A DNA stretch of 64,000 nucleotides from Triangularia verruculosa. Its lineage: Eukaryota > Ascomycota > Sordariomycetes > Sordariales > Podosporaceae. Below the pieces are notes generated by a model. It did not search any database, was not told the origin of the DNA, and saw only the letters and a program-made list of their open reading frames with translations. The stretch spans positions 124,001 to 188,000 of the forward strand of contig MU863886.1 of the NCBI GenBank assembly GCA_033296885.1, written 5' to 3'. Both the position numbers and the translations under genes were made by a program. Each line of letters begins with the position of its first letter. The stretch's first letter is position 1. Below are positions 35,198 to 49,900 of the stretch, piece by piece.

Positions 35198-37939
35198 AAA
35201 AACACATTGTTGGCCCGAATCTGAGCATCGTGTACAAGTTTCAAACCCTTCCGCGAAGTCGGTCACATATCGTGCCCGCTTGTTCATACGACTGACATCT
35301 TCCCACGCACCTGGCTGAATGGCGAGTCATGTTGACCTTCATACAGCCGCCACACTTGTTGCATGTTGTGGCGTGCGTAATCGGCCCGCTTCAAGTTAGG
35401 TGTTGTGACTTGCAACCTTCGCAACTGCGGTATGAATAAGGACCTTGGCCAGAGAAATTGCATGGTATCTTCTTGTCTGCGCAGGACTGGCATATTCTTG
35501 CGCAAAACGAAATATGTTTGCCAAGCCGTGTACCTTAGGTATTCATCATCGAGATGCTTGTATTTTTGGCCTGCTTTCCCACTAGGTTGGATAGGTGCTA
35601 GTCGATCCTGGGCGAGGCATTAAAGATGGGGTATCAGCTGTTATCTTTGGGTGACTAGGATTGTAAGAGTGTGGGGACCGGATTGTCATGGAAGATGCAA
35701 AAACAGCAACTTCTAGTCGGCAACAGCGTGAGGCTGGTGAGGACTATACGATTGCATATAGCCGATAGATGGATCGGAGACTGTGTTTATGGCGTGGGTT
35801 TGAAAATCAAAGACTCACCAAGACATTAAGCATTTACATTTTACCCTATGCCACATACAATTGAATTGCCTCGCTCTTCCTCCTCCTTATCCTCAGACTT
35901 TCAACAAGACGCTCTTTGAATTCGACACACTTCGTAGCCGCTTTGTTTGACATTTTGAGCTCCTGTCATAGCCAACCTGTAACTCACCAACACATTTGCC
36001 CCAGCCCATCATCGCCCCCTTCCGCTCCGCAAGCCACTCTCTTGCAAGACACCCCCATCTTCAAAGCCACGAGGCTCAATCAAACCTTACCGAGCCAACG
36101 TCAACAATTCATCCTTTCATAAGCCAATGCAGCGAAAAACCCATCCACTCAAAAGGCAAGGTATACTTTAAACGCGCGCTACCCACACCCTCCTATCCTC
36201 AACTCTTTCGAGTCCCTCTTTCAACTCGCCCCTATGATTCTGATAGGTCAGACTAGCAGTCACCAAAAATAGGCAGGTGCTCTTCACCAGTGATTTGTCT
36301 CAATGTTTTTTTTTTTTTTTTACCGAGTTTTAATTCTCACTGCATGCATTAGCTCCATGTGCGGTGTGGTAGTGTTATGCACCCAGGGACTTATGAAGAA
36401 AATGGCGAGTGAGATTGTTGGCTTGCATGGAATCATGCACCGAAGGCTTCGTGGAAGGATTTTGATTCATGTGGTCATCCCATGATCTGTGTGGTCCCTC
36501 TCGACGGGCGGCAATGTTGGCTTGTGGCGCGGGTTGATGAATACTGGGTCTGTTTCAGTATTTTTAATGACGGTCTTGCTTGTGAGAGGGGTTTTTAAGA
36601 TGTGAGTGAATTCGGGAATCGGTGAAAGTGGTGAGTGAGGGTTTCATTGGTTGACTCCCAGATTCAACACACACACACACCTCATTGAACAACATCCAAC
36701 ATCTCATTCCTCACCCTCCACGAATCACGAATATAGCTGCACTCAAGCGCTGAACTCCGCATCTCCATCCTATGTGTTTCACACACCGCCGCACACCTTC
36801 GTACTCGCATGCAGCCTTTCTCATCCTTTGGCGGCTACAAATAAAACGAATTGGCACCAATTCACCTCATCCGTCATCCCCCCTATTACTGTCTAATGGA
36901 ACGGTAGTCACGTACCGCACACCCCAGTGCACCATCCACATGATATTGACAAGGCCACCAATAAATCAGTACAATCCCGTCCCATGATAAACCCCCCCCA
37001 GCCTGGAAGGAATGCCTAGCCTGGCCCCATGTGACGACCACCTCCACTGCCCCCGGCTTGATGGTCCGATCCTTCGAAACAATTCCTTCTTGGCGTTTTC
37101 TAGAAAAGTTTTGCCCGCCTCCCATGTTCCATCCATCCATCCATCCACCCCTCCCCCTCCCGTAAACAACGCAGCGCCTCTTCCTTACAGCTGAACACTC
37201 CACCGTTGGTACCGTATGAACTTACCCGCGGCCGGTAATGCCGAAATGGCCAGTAAAGTGTCTGATCTGCCGTAGAGGAGAGAGCGAGGAGCCAAGGGGA
37301 TTGATTCACTGCGCTGTCAATCACTGTAGTCATGTCATATCACAGCAAAGCTACCTTAAGCAGGGCGGGCCAAGGTAAAGGTGTGTTCAAGAGGTTTGGA
37401 TTTGTGATCCAAACCTCATCGTTCTTCTTTCCTCGATTGAGGCTCAAGGACCAGATGCTATACTAGTTCTCCATCAAGATATGCAGCTAGGTAGGTAGGT
37501 AGGTAGGTAGGTAGGTAGGTAGGTAGGTGGTGTGTGTGTGTAAATAACAAAAAAAAAGAGAAAGACACGAAAATAGGGTATAAGCTTGTATGCTTGTGTT
37601 TGAAGAAGAAGGAGTGAAAAGGCAGAAAAATATAGACAATGAAAAGAAGACAGTGATAAAAAAGCCAAAGCCAAAATCTTCCACCTCCAATCCATCCTTT
37701 CCTTCCTATCCTTTTTGAAAATTCCAAACCCAGAAACCAAAAAAAAACTCCAATGCAATGATAGATCGTGCATGCATGCTGAACAAAAAGAGAAAACCAC
37801 AAAAAGAAGGCCCATGCGAGACCCGCCAGGTATACAGGTAGAAGAAGAAAAATCAAATAGCAAAACAGGAAGCCAAGCCAAGCAGATGATGACCACCCTT
37901 TACAATCTTGCAAGCCCAACATGATTTCGCCATCCAACA
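35198..37939. other. intergenic region between convergent genes
   Basis: No gene is supported. It holds an (AC)7 run at 36667-36680, a (TCCA)5 run at 37129-37148, a T-run at 36306-36321 and the tetranucleotide array listed separately. The last 400 bases are the probable 3' UTR of the minus-strand regulator. Confidence 0.55.
37488..37528. repeat. (TAGG)10 tetranucleotide array
   Basis: About ten perfect copies of TAGG/GGTA are followed directly by a GT run. It lies some 410 bases beyond the stop of the minus-strand regulator, possibly within its 3' UTR. Confidence 0.95.
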
Positions 37940-40906
37940 TTACTGCCACCACGATCGTGAATAAACACGATCCATCTCCTTGGGAAACCTCGTCTCCATG
38001 CCGTCAGGCATCTCCCACCGCAGCATGATGCCGTCTTTCGTTTCCGACTCGAAGACCCTCGTGCCTTGGATTTCCACGCCCTCTCGTCCTACTCGGTCTA
38101 GGTTGCCCGTCCGGTCACGCAGACCAATAAGCCTTTCCAGTCGGTGGTCCATCGCCGTACACTGAACTTTGGCATCCTCCCAGACTGTCGCGAGCACCTC
38201 CAACACGCTCCTCGCCACGGCAAATTTGTCAACCAATCCTGGCAGTTCCGGCGCGCAGCCGCTCGATGACAGGACGTCGATCGCTTCGAGGATTCCGGTG
38301 CTGATGAATGGGGGCGGGGTGATGACTTGTGCCTGCGCCACTGCCACCGCCAGATCGAGGAGTTTAATCGCGTGCCCCATCGCCATGTGGGCAAACTCGT
38401 CGGCTGCGTGCTGCAAAGCTCGCGGGTAGACGTGCCGGTGGAGCTTCACTCTCGACAGATGATGGACGGCATGTAGCAGAATCAACGACCCCTGGTCTTC
38501 GATCGCAATCGTCTCAAGCCTCGCAGCCGAGAATCGTAGTCTTGCAGGAAGAGAAGACTCCCAGGCATCGAGAAGGGCGGTGGTTCGTTGGTAGAAAGCA
38601 TCGAAGCCATTGTCGTGGAGCTCCCCTCGACGTGATGTCCTGTAGACAAAAGTCATTACATCGGCCCAGATGGCTGTGATCTGGATCAGATAGGACATGA
38701 TTCCAGCCCCAGATGATTCAAGCAGCGGGGCCAGCGTTGGATCGAAATCAGGGCCTTGTTCGTGAGCATTTTCGATATTTGCAGCAGGAAGACGGAGGAA
38801 GATGTCGTCCTTGTTGATCGTGACCGCTCGGCTCGGGAATGCTCCGCTGAATCGCTCCATCAAAAAGCATGACCAAAACGTCCTCCTCCGACACTCGCCG
38901 TAGTTTTCCCTCGTCAGATCCCACGGGAATGCTGCCAGGTTTCTCTCGTCTGAGTCATCAAACTCCCAGTTCAGCTGCAGGTTCATCGCTGTGGAAATGG
39001 CACCACTCAACATGTCGTTCGCGCCGGTCTGTCTCGAAACAGCGAGGTAGTACATGGCAAGAACGAGTCTTGCCTGCACCAGCTGCAGCGACGGCTGCGT
39101 ATGGTCTGTGGCATAGCGGGCCACCTGGGCATACTCATGCGCAACACTCTCCGACCCGGTCTGTGACAAGACGGCGCCGGTTGCGAGGATGCTATACACG
39201 AGCATCAGGTCTTCTGGTGATTTTCTGTGAGCGCTGTTCTGAATCCACGAGCGGAAAGATGATTTCGGAGGAAGGAAGCGTAATGCTGCGCTCTCCATGT
39301 GTACGAAGACGGAGGCAATGGTGCTAATCACGGATTCAGGATCGGACACATACGGGTCTGTTTGCCACGCTCTGCACAAGATGTCCTCGCGAATACGAGG
39401 GAGCGTTTCTGGCTGACGCCATGGAAGGGATGGTCTTGACGTGTCAGGCATCGGTGCCATCGGTGACCGAACGCTCGTCGCCGGGCTGTAGTGGTCATAG
39501 CCGACACGGATACGCTTCGCGGGTGCCGACGTGGGCATTTCGGGGCTCGGGTGCCGAAGGGTCGTTCTTGGAGAGACGGAGCCGCTCGAGTGACTGCCTG
39601 GTCTTGTGTAATTAGTAGGAGGTCTGATCAAACCACCAAGCCTCCGCGAATCTTCGGCGTCGGCCGGAGGCGTTGACGGAGAGGAAGCGTTGTGACCGCC
39701 TCGAGGCCTAAAGCAACATTTAGTATGAGAAGTACTCGTTCGACAGAGGCATAAAAAAACCAGAACAGGCATCTAAACTCACGCATTTTTGAACTTGCAG
39801 ACACGGCCAAACTTCTCGCACTGAACACAGCGCGGGTAATCCGGATCACACTTGATCTTCTTCTCACGACAGGTGACACAGGCGATGGCAAGTCTTTTTC
39901 TAGGCTTTCCGGCCTTGGTAACCCCCCAATGAGCATTGACTGGCTCTCCATCGATCACCGTCTTGCAATGACTTCCATCGTCATAAAAGTAGCACAATCC
40001 CTCACCAGGCACCTCGGCGGCTCTCACAAAGCGTGGGAGAAAATGTGTTCCTGTCCAAATCTTGGGACCCAGTCCATCCTTCGCTGGAGCTCCTTCAGAT
40101 GGGGTGCTGCTGGTTGGCGTGGCGGGGAGGGTATGTGATGGAGTTTGTGGTGTCAACTGCTCCCGATACTCGACGTGTCTTCCCTCGTCACGACTTGTCC
40201 CTGGAAGGTGAGTCGGGTACCTCTCTGCCGCCGGTCTGTATCTTGGCTCTCCACGACTACCAAGCGAGTATTCTCTGCTGGCCTCATGCTGAACCGACCA
40301 TTGCCCTCCTGACGTATACTCGGGACGGCTCTCTGGCCTTTGTTGCTGCTCATCTCGTGAGTGAGGTGAAAGGGGTCCAGGGAAAACTCGGGAAAGAGCC
40401 GGAATCTGTGGACGGTCCTGATATCTCGGGTCCAGCACGCTTCGAGGCTGTGAAGCAGTGGATGTGGTTGTTGGTGGAAAGTACGATGACGAAGAGAATG
40501 GTCTGTCTAAACTTGGTACGGAGCTGGGAGGTCGATCCAATGGTGAGGTGGCTGGATAGGAGCTAGGACGCTCCGAAAGAGGTGAGTGAAACGGACGGAT
40601 ATGTGTTGGCGGTCCAAAGATGCTGCTCAGGGAGGGGAGCTGCTGCCGGGGTGCAGTCTGATCGGAGGCCATATCTCTGCGAGCTTGAGGCTCTTCCGGG
40701 CCCTTATTAGACGATAGCGGCAGGTCGTTTGCCTTAACGGCCGGATCATAGTGGGACATAGGAGGGGAGGGAGGAGCTGGTGGATTCCAGGACCTCTCCT
40801 CGGATTGTCTGAAGCAATAAGAGGCCGAGTCTGGGGTGAGTACCTCGGGTGGGGTGTATTGGTTGGCCGCACGGAATCGAGGTTCGAGGCAGGATGCAAT
40901 CCCCAT
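37940..40906 (-). CDS. Zn(II)2Cys6 transcription factor, RosA/NosA-like
   Basis: 963 residues, minus-strand exons 40906-39783 and 39707-37940. Unusually, the zinc cluster is internal: Cys343, 346, 353, 360, 363 and 370 (RLAIACVTCREKKIKCDPDY). It is preceded by a conserved-looking block GLCYFYDDGSHCKTVIDGEP and NAHWGVTKAGKPRKR. The intron follows directly, within the Ala375 codon. This arrangement is what I recall for RosA/NosA-type regulators of sexual development; that identification is from memory and tentative. The N-terminus is Pro/Ser-rich and disordered (QQLPSLSSIFGPP near residue 88). The C-terminal half is a fungal middle homology domain (RRRTFWSCFLMERFSGAFPS). An internal Met near residue 79 could be the true start. 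Upstream lies a gene-free stretch of nearly 15 kb. Confidence 0.88.
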
Positions 40907-43900
40907 TGATAGATATTTCGAAGAGTTGGCCCTTGTGTAGTCGGAGTCTATGACCGTGCCTATGTCTGTGTCATGTCACGCTCTCCCGAGTGTAAGGCCA
41001 AGGGAAGGAGAGTGTATGTCCGAGCTAGTGACGCCCAGTGCTGTGTGGGTATGTGTGCGTGCGGTGAGGCAATGTGTGGTAGGTGGTGGCTCGCTCGTAG
41101 TAGTGAGATAGCGGAGGGTCGAAGGGGGCCGGCAGCTAGATATTCACCGGATAAAGGCGTACAGAGGCGGCGCAGTCATCTCACGTCCGCCTATTCAGAT
41201 GGGCACGCCAAGATCCAGCAGGAGGAGGGCACCGATCACGGATAATTGAACGAACAATTACTGCGAGGCAGAGAAGACCAGACCAGATAGGCCAGGTGCA
41301 GCAAGCAATGTATGAGAGACAGGGTTGTTGTGCGTCCGGGACAGTCTCTGTTCTCACTCTTGTTGGCCTTGCTCTTGATGCTGAAGTCTTGAGTCGACAG
41401 TTGTCTCTTGTTGCTGAAGCCGGGGAAGAGAAGAGGGAGGGTAGGAGTGAACGGACGGGATGCTCGGGGGGCGGCTGGTAGGGGGAAACCTCTACTATTA
41501 TGTGCAGCCAAACTAAACTCGATATTGTTTGTATGCAGTCTAGTGCAGCCAGCAAGAATCCGGACGGACGTTTTGTCGGCGACACTCTGAACCTAGACGC
41601 CGCAGTCCACACCGAGGTAGCGTTCGGTAGAGGGAGCAAGTAGGAAGGTGGATGGCAAGGTGCTGAGGAAGAGAAACAGAACCAGGGACCAGGAAACAAA
41701 ACAAGAAGATGAGACGAAAATCGGTGCTTTGTATTTTTGTCAAGTAAAGTTATACGGAGCTTGGATGGGCTTAGTGCAAGTCAGCTCGCAGCTCGGGCCG
41801 GAGGATGATGTCTTTTTGTTCAAATGTCTCCAGGAAGCGCCCACACAGATACCCACCCTGGTGGGCCAGCCAGACCACTGGGGGAGGGGACCCCGTCTCC
41901 AGGAAACCGCTAGCTACAAGCCCATGGCTTTCGGCAGTGCGGCATGGCGTTGCGCTCTCTTTCTCTCTCTCTGTTTCTCTTCACAGGTCAAACGCCTGAC
42001 AGCAACAAGTGATGCATATGGTGGCCCAGCAGGTGCGAGATGAGCAGTGAGACAGTTACCCTGGAATATGCAACGGCGACGCTCAAAAAGGAAATCAGAT
42101 GGAATCCATCAAGCTGCCAACGCCTCGTCTGGCCGTCTAAAAAGACACGACCGTCATCAGCACTGACCAGTGCGAGACACATTTACATGGGGGCCCTTCC
42201 TGGTGGCTCCCAGGTTGGGAGAGTGAAGGGGGGAGGGGTGGAGAGATGGTGGAGGAAGCGGAGGGGGCGTGTGCGGAGAAAGGAGGAGAACGGTTGTCTT
42301 GTGTAAGCCGGCATGGCAAGGGTGCCCGGGTGCCCCTCTGGCTGTGGGCGATGCCTGTGCTTGGCTCTGGTGGTGAGGCATCTCACCAGGCGGCGAAGCG
42401 ATGTGCGATGATGGATGGCTACCACGAGGCAAAAGAGGGTTCGGGAAGATAAGAAGGGAGGAGTGTGTGATGGACCGGGAGTGCCAGCAAGGGACAGGGA
42501 CAGGGGCTCCAGACAGGCCCGCTGCTGATGGCAGTCGCCAAGATTGTCGACAGAGCAGGGGAATGGCCTCATCCAGACCAGAAACTTGTCTCCTCACGGA
42601 CGGCGGAGTCTCGCCAAAGACTTGGGGAGGTTCATGCATCTTGATGCCTCCTGGTGTGGTCTTGGCTGGTCCGATCTTTGTGAAGCAGCGAGTGCGAGGT
42701 TCTTGGTGTCGGATTCTAGGTGGGTGGGAGAGGGAAAAAACGCTTTGATGGAATTTCAGCAGAAGAACCGTTGGAGAAATTCACAGGACGCACCCCGTAG
42801 CTACCCCCCTTCTCAGCTTGGTCGGCCAGCCGTTCCGCGCGTTGTTCTGGAACTCGTTCTGCCACCGACGCGAGGGAACCACGCGGCGCAGGGCAACCCG
42901 CGAGTGCAACGCTGTCTTGGGACGGCCCTTGAAGGAAGAACCTCAGGCGAGTAACTTGCCTGAAGGAGAGAGCATGCCCAGCCAACGAGGGTTGCAGTGA
43001 GGTACCCGCTTGAGCTGTCGGCACCGCTGATGGGACATCAACGTTGATAGGTGAGACTCAAGAGTAATCGTAGTGTGGTCTGTGTAGGCGGATCTCCCAT
43101 CTCATCCGATCTCGTAATCACGGGAAACGGGAAACGGGCCTGATGCCACGGGGGCCTGTCCGATCCACACCGGCACCGCCAGCAGCACAGTCCATTGCTT
43201 GTGTCGTCGTTGACAATGCCGCAACAAGGGGCAGGAGGAGGGACGTGGAGACAGGGAAGCTATCGCTAGGAAATTTAGGCGGGGCTCAGTAGGTGCGTGC
43301 GTTGTGGATGTGGTGGGACTGGCATTTGACAACACGGGAAACTGCCAAACTGGCAATTACGGAGGACCTACGGCTCCTTCCTCTTTGTTGACTCTGCAGT
43401 CGCCATCTAAATTGAAGGCTGAAAACTCTGTCGCCATATTACCATCTCTCCTTCCTGACCTGCTCCGTCCCAAGCCCTGTCTCGTTAGGTACCATGGCCA
43501 TTGCCCAGTGTGTCCTTCGTATCAGCAAGCGAGCAGCTGCTCGTGAAGAGAAACCGCCGTTGATCGAAGGAGCGAGTCCGGAGATTGTCAAGGTCCCGGC
43601 CAACGTTCGGATGCCAGATCCCAGCCAGAATGGCCAACAGCCGGACGTCAGATCCATGGCGTCTCCATAGCCCACCGTCCCGTGCGAGGATCCCGCGGCG
43701 TCGCAGTTCCCCGCTCGTGTCATGAGTGCCGGCTTCATATGATGGACATGATAAGTGCAAGATGCAGCCACGAGAATAGTAGAGGTATGTATAATGTAAT
43801 TGCTCCTCCTCTGCTGATTGCGTGCGCGCTAGACTCTCCACGCTGCGAAACAGGGCCGTCGGCCATAACCCTGCACAGCATGTAATAGCAAGTGCCTGAT

Positions 43901-46900
43901 AAGGGTGGGCTCGGCATCTCAGTCGTTAGCTCGATCCCAGTCCCCTGGGATCCGAGGGGTGGGACTCTGGATACGCAACACGCAGTGAGCCGCCTGTGAC
44001 AGTGTCTGATCCCCTATGGTTGTTCGTCTGATCTGTGATCTGCTCGCCCCCGACTGCTGTCCCATCATCTCATCTCGTCTCTGTCTCTGGATCCAGGCGG
44101 GGAAACGCACGGAACTTCCGCCCACAACACCTTTGAAAAAGGATCCCTAATGACGCCGGCCGCATGATGGAAGGATCGCTGGTTCGCGCGGGACTTGCGT
44201 AGCGCCGATTCCGCAGACGCCATCCCGTTTCGACCGGTCCGCCCTCACCAGTCAGCAGACGCCATCTCTCCCCTCTCCAGTCGCTAGCGGTTCTTCTGGC
44301 GACGCCACCGTTGGCTGATACCGGCTGCGGGTGCCGCCATCAGCACCATCATCCGGCTGATTTCGTGATTCCCGATCAGCCCAGCCACTCGTCGACAGGT
44401 CGACAAGTCTCGATGCCTTGTCGTGCAGCTGCCAAGCACTGCAGTTGCGAGGTGCAGGAGCTGAGAGCAGCATTGAGAGCATTGAGAGGCGGCCAGCAAG
44501 ACACTGGAAACAACACAGACGTCCAACAGCCGAGCTTGACGCACGTGGAACCACCACGGTTCATCATCATGTCCTGGTTGGCTGGCTCTCATTGTCAGCC
44601 ATGTTCCAGCCAGCTCCGCACCTCCCCCGCCCGCTTTTTCTCCGATGCATGTCTTGAAGACAACAACCGGCCAGAAGCAGGCTTCTCCTCGCGGACTTGT
44701 TCCGGGCTCTTTATCGACCCCACCGGTCAGCCCATTCTTCTGCTCAGCGCGGGACATTGTGGATCTGCCACACTGTCCGCGCTGCTGTCGAGTGTGGTGG
44801 GAGACAATCAACCGAAATATAAAAAACGCGGTAGGACCTGGCAACCGGCATGCAACTTCCTGTGTTCCTGGAGCTGGGCGCAACAATGTTGCAGGCCTTG
44901 ACGAGCCAATATATTGACTTGGTATATTATGCCGCACGGTATTCAGAAGGCCAACGGTGCCAGGCGGGTCCAACCGCCGCACAGCGCCGGCCTGCGAAGG
45001 AGATCTGCCGAGGTGGCCGTTTCGTCGTCAGGATGGTAGTCTTTCTTCCTTGACCAATAACATCAAGCCTTTCGTACGGAGTACACCTTGAACCAATCTC
45101 GAAAACTGGGCCAGATGCAAGTGCATTCCAGGGACGTCGGTTAAGGTGAGTCCTTGCTCCTTGCTACCCCTATTTGCTCTTCCTGCTTTTAAGAAATCGC
45201 CGCCACGCAGACAAATTTCCTCGCTGCTAGAAAGGGTCGCCTGCATGAAACTATCTGGACGCTCGGAAGTTACATCAACTGGCACATGGCAAGAAAGAGA
45301 ATTCCTTCTTCCAAGAATCATCCGATGTGGCCCGCCTCTCCACCAGTCTTTTGTCATCTTGGGGAACTTTACTATGTACAGATACCCAGCCCAAAAGCTT
45401 CAGCAAACAAGAAAAGCCGGCTTGTGTCTCCCAAGACCCGGCAACGTAGCTTCAAATCCCACTCCACTACCGGCCGGTGCCAACAGTGAGATCAAGCGCA
45501 CCAAAGACGAAAGAATGCCAAGCATTCATCAGTATTCCCAAGAGGGAAAGCAGCTCCGCGCTCGATTGGAACCAACGAAATCACCCACTGGAGGGAGGAC
45601 CCTGAACCAAGCCAAAAGGTAACCCAAGACAAAAATAAGGGGGCTAACAAAATCCATATTCCCGGAGTATGGAACCGAAAACGATCACTCCAGCCCGGGG
45701 GCGAGCACGGACGGTATCTGGTCTGATTCTGTCAACCTCTGGCAAATGTGAGCATCATCACCAACAACTTCTAACAATTTCAGTCAATGCCTCACAGGAT
45801 CTTACCCGTCGGAGAATACAGCACCACTTTGTTGCCAACAGTTTGGTTCACAGGGCTGAACGTTGATATCATCTCTGATCTCACTCCAACCTGACAAGCC
45901 ACACACACACACACACACACACCATCGGCAGCCCCAACTCCCACGCCCTCCAATCTGACTGGACGGTCGCCCATCTGATCGGAGGAACGATGGGATTTCC
46001 AACTTCCAACAAGGCAAAAACGCTGTGAGACGTGAGATATCCATATCACATAATCCCGCATTGCCGAGACAGACATTCCATCTGGTGGCTGCGTCCCGTG
46101 GAAAAGCCCAATCAAGCGCATGTATGTCTCGGGATCGGAAAGCGTCCTTGAAACCTGCTTTTCTATTTCGTGGGCTTGCCAGGAGTGTGAGGCTTGCATT
46201 GATGAGAAAAGTTCAACAAGAGCATTCATCCTGTTCTTTTCCATTTCGTGGGGCTCAACTCTTTAGTACGAGGCTTGTTATCTGTAAAGGAAATGCTCAA
46301 ACAGACACCTTCTTTCGAAATCGAGAAGTATCATTACATCGACATTGGGGAGCCATTCCCCCCCCCCCCAAAAAAAAACATCTATCTTCTTCTTTAGCTC
46401 GACAATACAGCACCTGCTGTTAGATGTCTAGCTACTTTTTTCACATGGCAAACCTTTCGAACCGAAAATACAACTGGATCGTCAGCCCTCTGAGACTCGG
46501 CTTCGGGTTGTCATGCTGCTGTGTAACTTTGTTCACAACGTGTGACCTTCCTCAAAGGAACATGGGTGAGGCAAGACACATATCGGAGAAATTTTTTTTT
46601 TTGACTTTTTCTCGATGATGTAGGTCTTCACCGGCCAGATTTTGTTTGAATGATAGGGTATAGTGGTATACCTAGTATAGCGCCATGTGCAGGTGGTGTG
46701 TGAAGTATATTAACAGATATCTCATTATAGGTGGGGGGGTGTCCATTCGGCAGTGAGAGTGATTCTAAGTGGTGCGAGCCTTACGAGCAAAAAAATCTAT
46801 GAAATGCATACGCCGTGTGCTCTTAATTAATTACCATTATTGTGAGGCGATTTGAGTATTTTTTTTTGTAGTAGGCTTGATGTACTGGTAGTAAGAGAGG

Positions 46901-49900
46901 CTGATGGTGATGATACCGCCTTACCTTTCTTTACTTTTTCCCATGGGCAAGTCTCAATTTCCATTTTGCTAGTTTCACGATTTAGAATCGAAGATGAAAG
47001 ATATCATGATCACCAAAAACAACCCCAAATCCTCGTCAATCAGATCACATTTTCCCCAAAGCCGATCATCGAGAGCCAGAACGTGGGTAGCGTTGCGTGT
47101 GGTGCGCAAGAATCTCAATGTATCATCCCTCCCCAGCCCTGTCCTGGTCGTCGTCGCACCGTTGTCCCCAACCGGAACATCGTGATGTTACCGAAGAATC
47201 GTAAACCGGAAGTTTATTTTCCAACTGGACACCCACCCACCTTTCTCAATTGACAGGGCACATCCCAGCCAGGCACACAAATAACAACAGGAGAGCGACA
47301 GATCATGGTAACCTTGGTGCCTTGTAACGAAAAACCCTGAAAGAAAAAAAATCAACGTCGCACTTTACTCAAAGCCGATGCTACATTGACGGTCAGTTCC
47401 CCGAAACTGAATGGTTCCGAACGGATTGGGATTCTCCTGTGAGCTGTTTTTTTTTTCCCACTCTCGCTCTTCCAGAAAGATTCCGTAATGACCTAAAGGT
47501 CCGTGTACCTACTTTTCAGGCGAAAGTACGGAGAGATGTCGTCTACACTGTAGGTAGATGTGTAAAAAAGGGGTCCGTGATATCATTTCGTTTTGGAACG
47601 TTCACTGCCTCGTTTGGTTCAAGTCTCAAACAGCTCGACTTTGCAAGGTTGGCTGCGAGGCTCATCAACTGGGCTGGCAAGTGTAAAGCGTTGTATCATA
47701 TGTCTGTCAGTGACTGGCGCAGAGGCAGACACATCTTTACAGAACGTATTCTGCGCAAAGAGGGCTCTTGATGCAGTTTCATACGCATGAGGTTGGTGAG
47801 GAAAGATGTTTCCTGATCAGGAGCAAGGTGTGCTTGGTTGACCGAAGAAGACATGTGAGTTTGACCGAGAAAACCACCCCCACCTGCTAAGGAACAGTGA
47901 CGGCGACGTTGGCAAAACTGACGCAGCCCGGCGGCGGTGGTATCGTCAAACATTGTTCTTCCAGAAAGCCGATAGGCTCGCCTCGGGTGTGGGTGTCTTT
48001 CTGGGCTTAAAGGCCTTGCCGTTCGCGGAACCTCGTGCAGGTGCGTTGGAGTGCGTTGGATCGTCTTCCTTGTTGAGCCTCTCCCCCCTGCCTCCTCAAA
48101 CCTTGTCTTCTTCGCTGAGGAATATCTGATGCAACCACGTCGGCTAGAGAATTGCAGACAGACAGACGCCTGTGCCGCCGAGGTGCAGGCGCGGTAATGT
48201 CAACGGGTGGTTTAGAATTCTCTAGAAGGCGACGATCCGGCCGCAAGACTTGGCCGGTCTTTTCATCTTGTTCATCTCTGCACCGCTGGCTGTGCCGTAA
48301 TGCTACGTGTAGGGCTCTGTCCAAGGTGCAACACCGGCGTATATCCGGGTCGTGATGGTGATGGATCACAAGGTGAGAAGTGGAATTCGTATGGGTAGCC
48401 GCGGTCTTGGCGGGTGGGCGGAGTTTGGAGATTTCACGGGAGTTGCTCGATTGGCCCTTTGTGCCTATTTTCTTGATTTGCCTGTTGCTGGCCATCCCTC
48501 ATCACCCTTGAACAGTCTGGGGAAAGCGAGGATCCGGTCCAAGTGGAGCCGGGCGGTGGAGCAAAAGACGACAAATGCCGCCGAGAAGTACCGTCGCCAA
48601 TGGTCACCGCAACGACTCTTGTCTCGATATTGTTGAGGGCCTCGATGTCGGCGAGGCAAGGCTGTAATGCTGTGTTGTGTGTGCATACGGCAGATGCAGA
48701 CGCAGTGGTGCGGCATCAGTCTCTCCCAGGTACACGACCACAACAGAGTCTGTTGTAATAGCGATCAAGATCAAGTGAAGGAGGTACCAAAGAACCATAT
48801 GCCGGACGAAAGAGGGTGTGCCAAGAGACGGATCTTGTGTTCCATCCACTATCCAACCAAATCGTCTGCCTCTTCTGGCATTTGACCGGCGAAAACGCCG
48901 TGGTGTGTTGTAGAGAGCTTGCCGGTCACCTGCGGTGCTGACTATGCCATCCTGCGCGTGTAGCCCTGCGGCGGGCGTGTCATACAATCACACCTCCTAC
49001 TGAGTGAGGTGTGTGTGTGTGCTGGCCGGATCGTCGTGACATGAGGGTTTCCAGATGGCAGAAGCCTCGGAATCGCGGGCTAGTAGCCTGACCAGCTGGT
49101 GCTGCTCAACAAGTCAGTGTTTACTCAGTGCCTACATGTGGTCGTTTTCGCCCTTCTCCTGCGCCCAGCGGCAGGGCCAACGTCGTATGGTATGCAGCCT
49201 GAAAACAAAGCACCGTCCATTAGGTACCTGCCGTCGTCTGCAGAGTAACATTCCTGCCCCTAGTGAACTCTGGACGGGTTGCATCTTTCTGATAGTCTCA
49301 ATCAAGGTCGAACAGACCCCTCAATATACAGCCATACTGCAATATAAGTCAGCATCATGCATCGGGCTGCCGCTTCCAATAATGGGCAGGGAAGCCGTGC
49401 TAAGATCGACCGACATGTCATGGCCTTGGGCCCTTTGATGCGCTGGACACGCACCGTGGCTCAGATTCAGATAAGTACAAGCTCGTTGCCGCCGAGGAGA
49501 CATGTGGGCGCGTGGCTGTTGTCGGATGGTGCTCCTCTGTCTTGAACCGTTCAGCTGAACGAGGGCTGGTGCATCTGAACCCTTCTCCTGACTCGACTGC
49601 CGAACCTTTGCGGGACCCCGGAGTGGGTTTGGGCGTGATGCTTTCCAATCAAAAGAAAACAAAAAAAGCATGGCACTTTTCTTTGGTTAGCCCGCCGAGA
49701 CAGCACGCAAGCCAGGCCCCCCGGGAGCGTTGCGCTGAGACTTCCCGGGGGAAGCGGCTTGGCAGGCAAGGATTGTCCGTCGACTGGCCTTCTAGAATTA
49801 CGATTTTGGGACAGGACACGCGAGATGTCTCTGGCTTTCCTTTTCCTCTTGCTGCGACGAGGGCGTCAAAGTTTTCCATTCTCCTGTCCAACTTCCGCTT

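Noticed and set aside
41181..41699. 172-codon minus-strand frame upstream of the RosA/NosA-like gene
   Set aside because: No motifs and a plus-strand frame overlaps it; more likely part of the leader.
44284..44982. Long frames on both strands (232 and 196 codons)
   Set aside because: Mutually overlapping, Cys/Ser/Arg-rich without domain patterns, no consistent splice context.
48007..48495. 162-codon basic minus-strand frame
   Set aside because: Arg/Gln-rich composition typical of a chance frame, no family resemblance.
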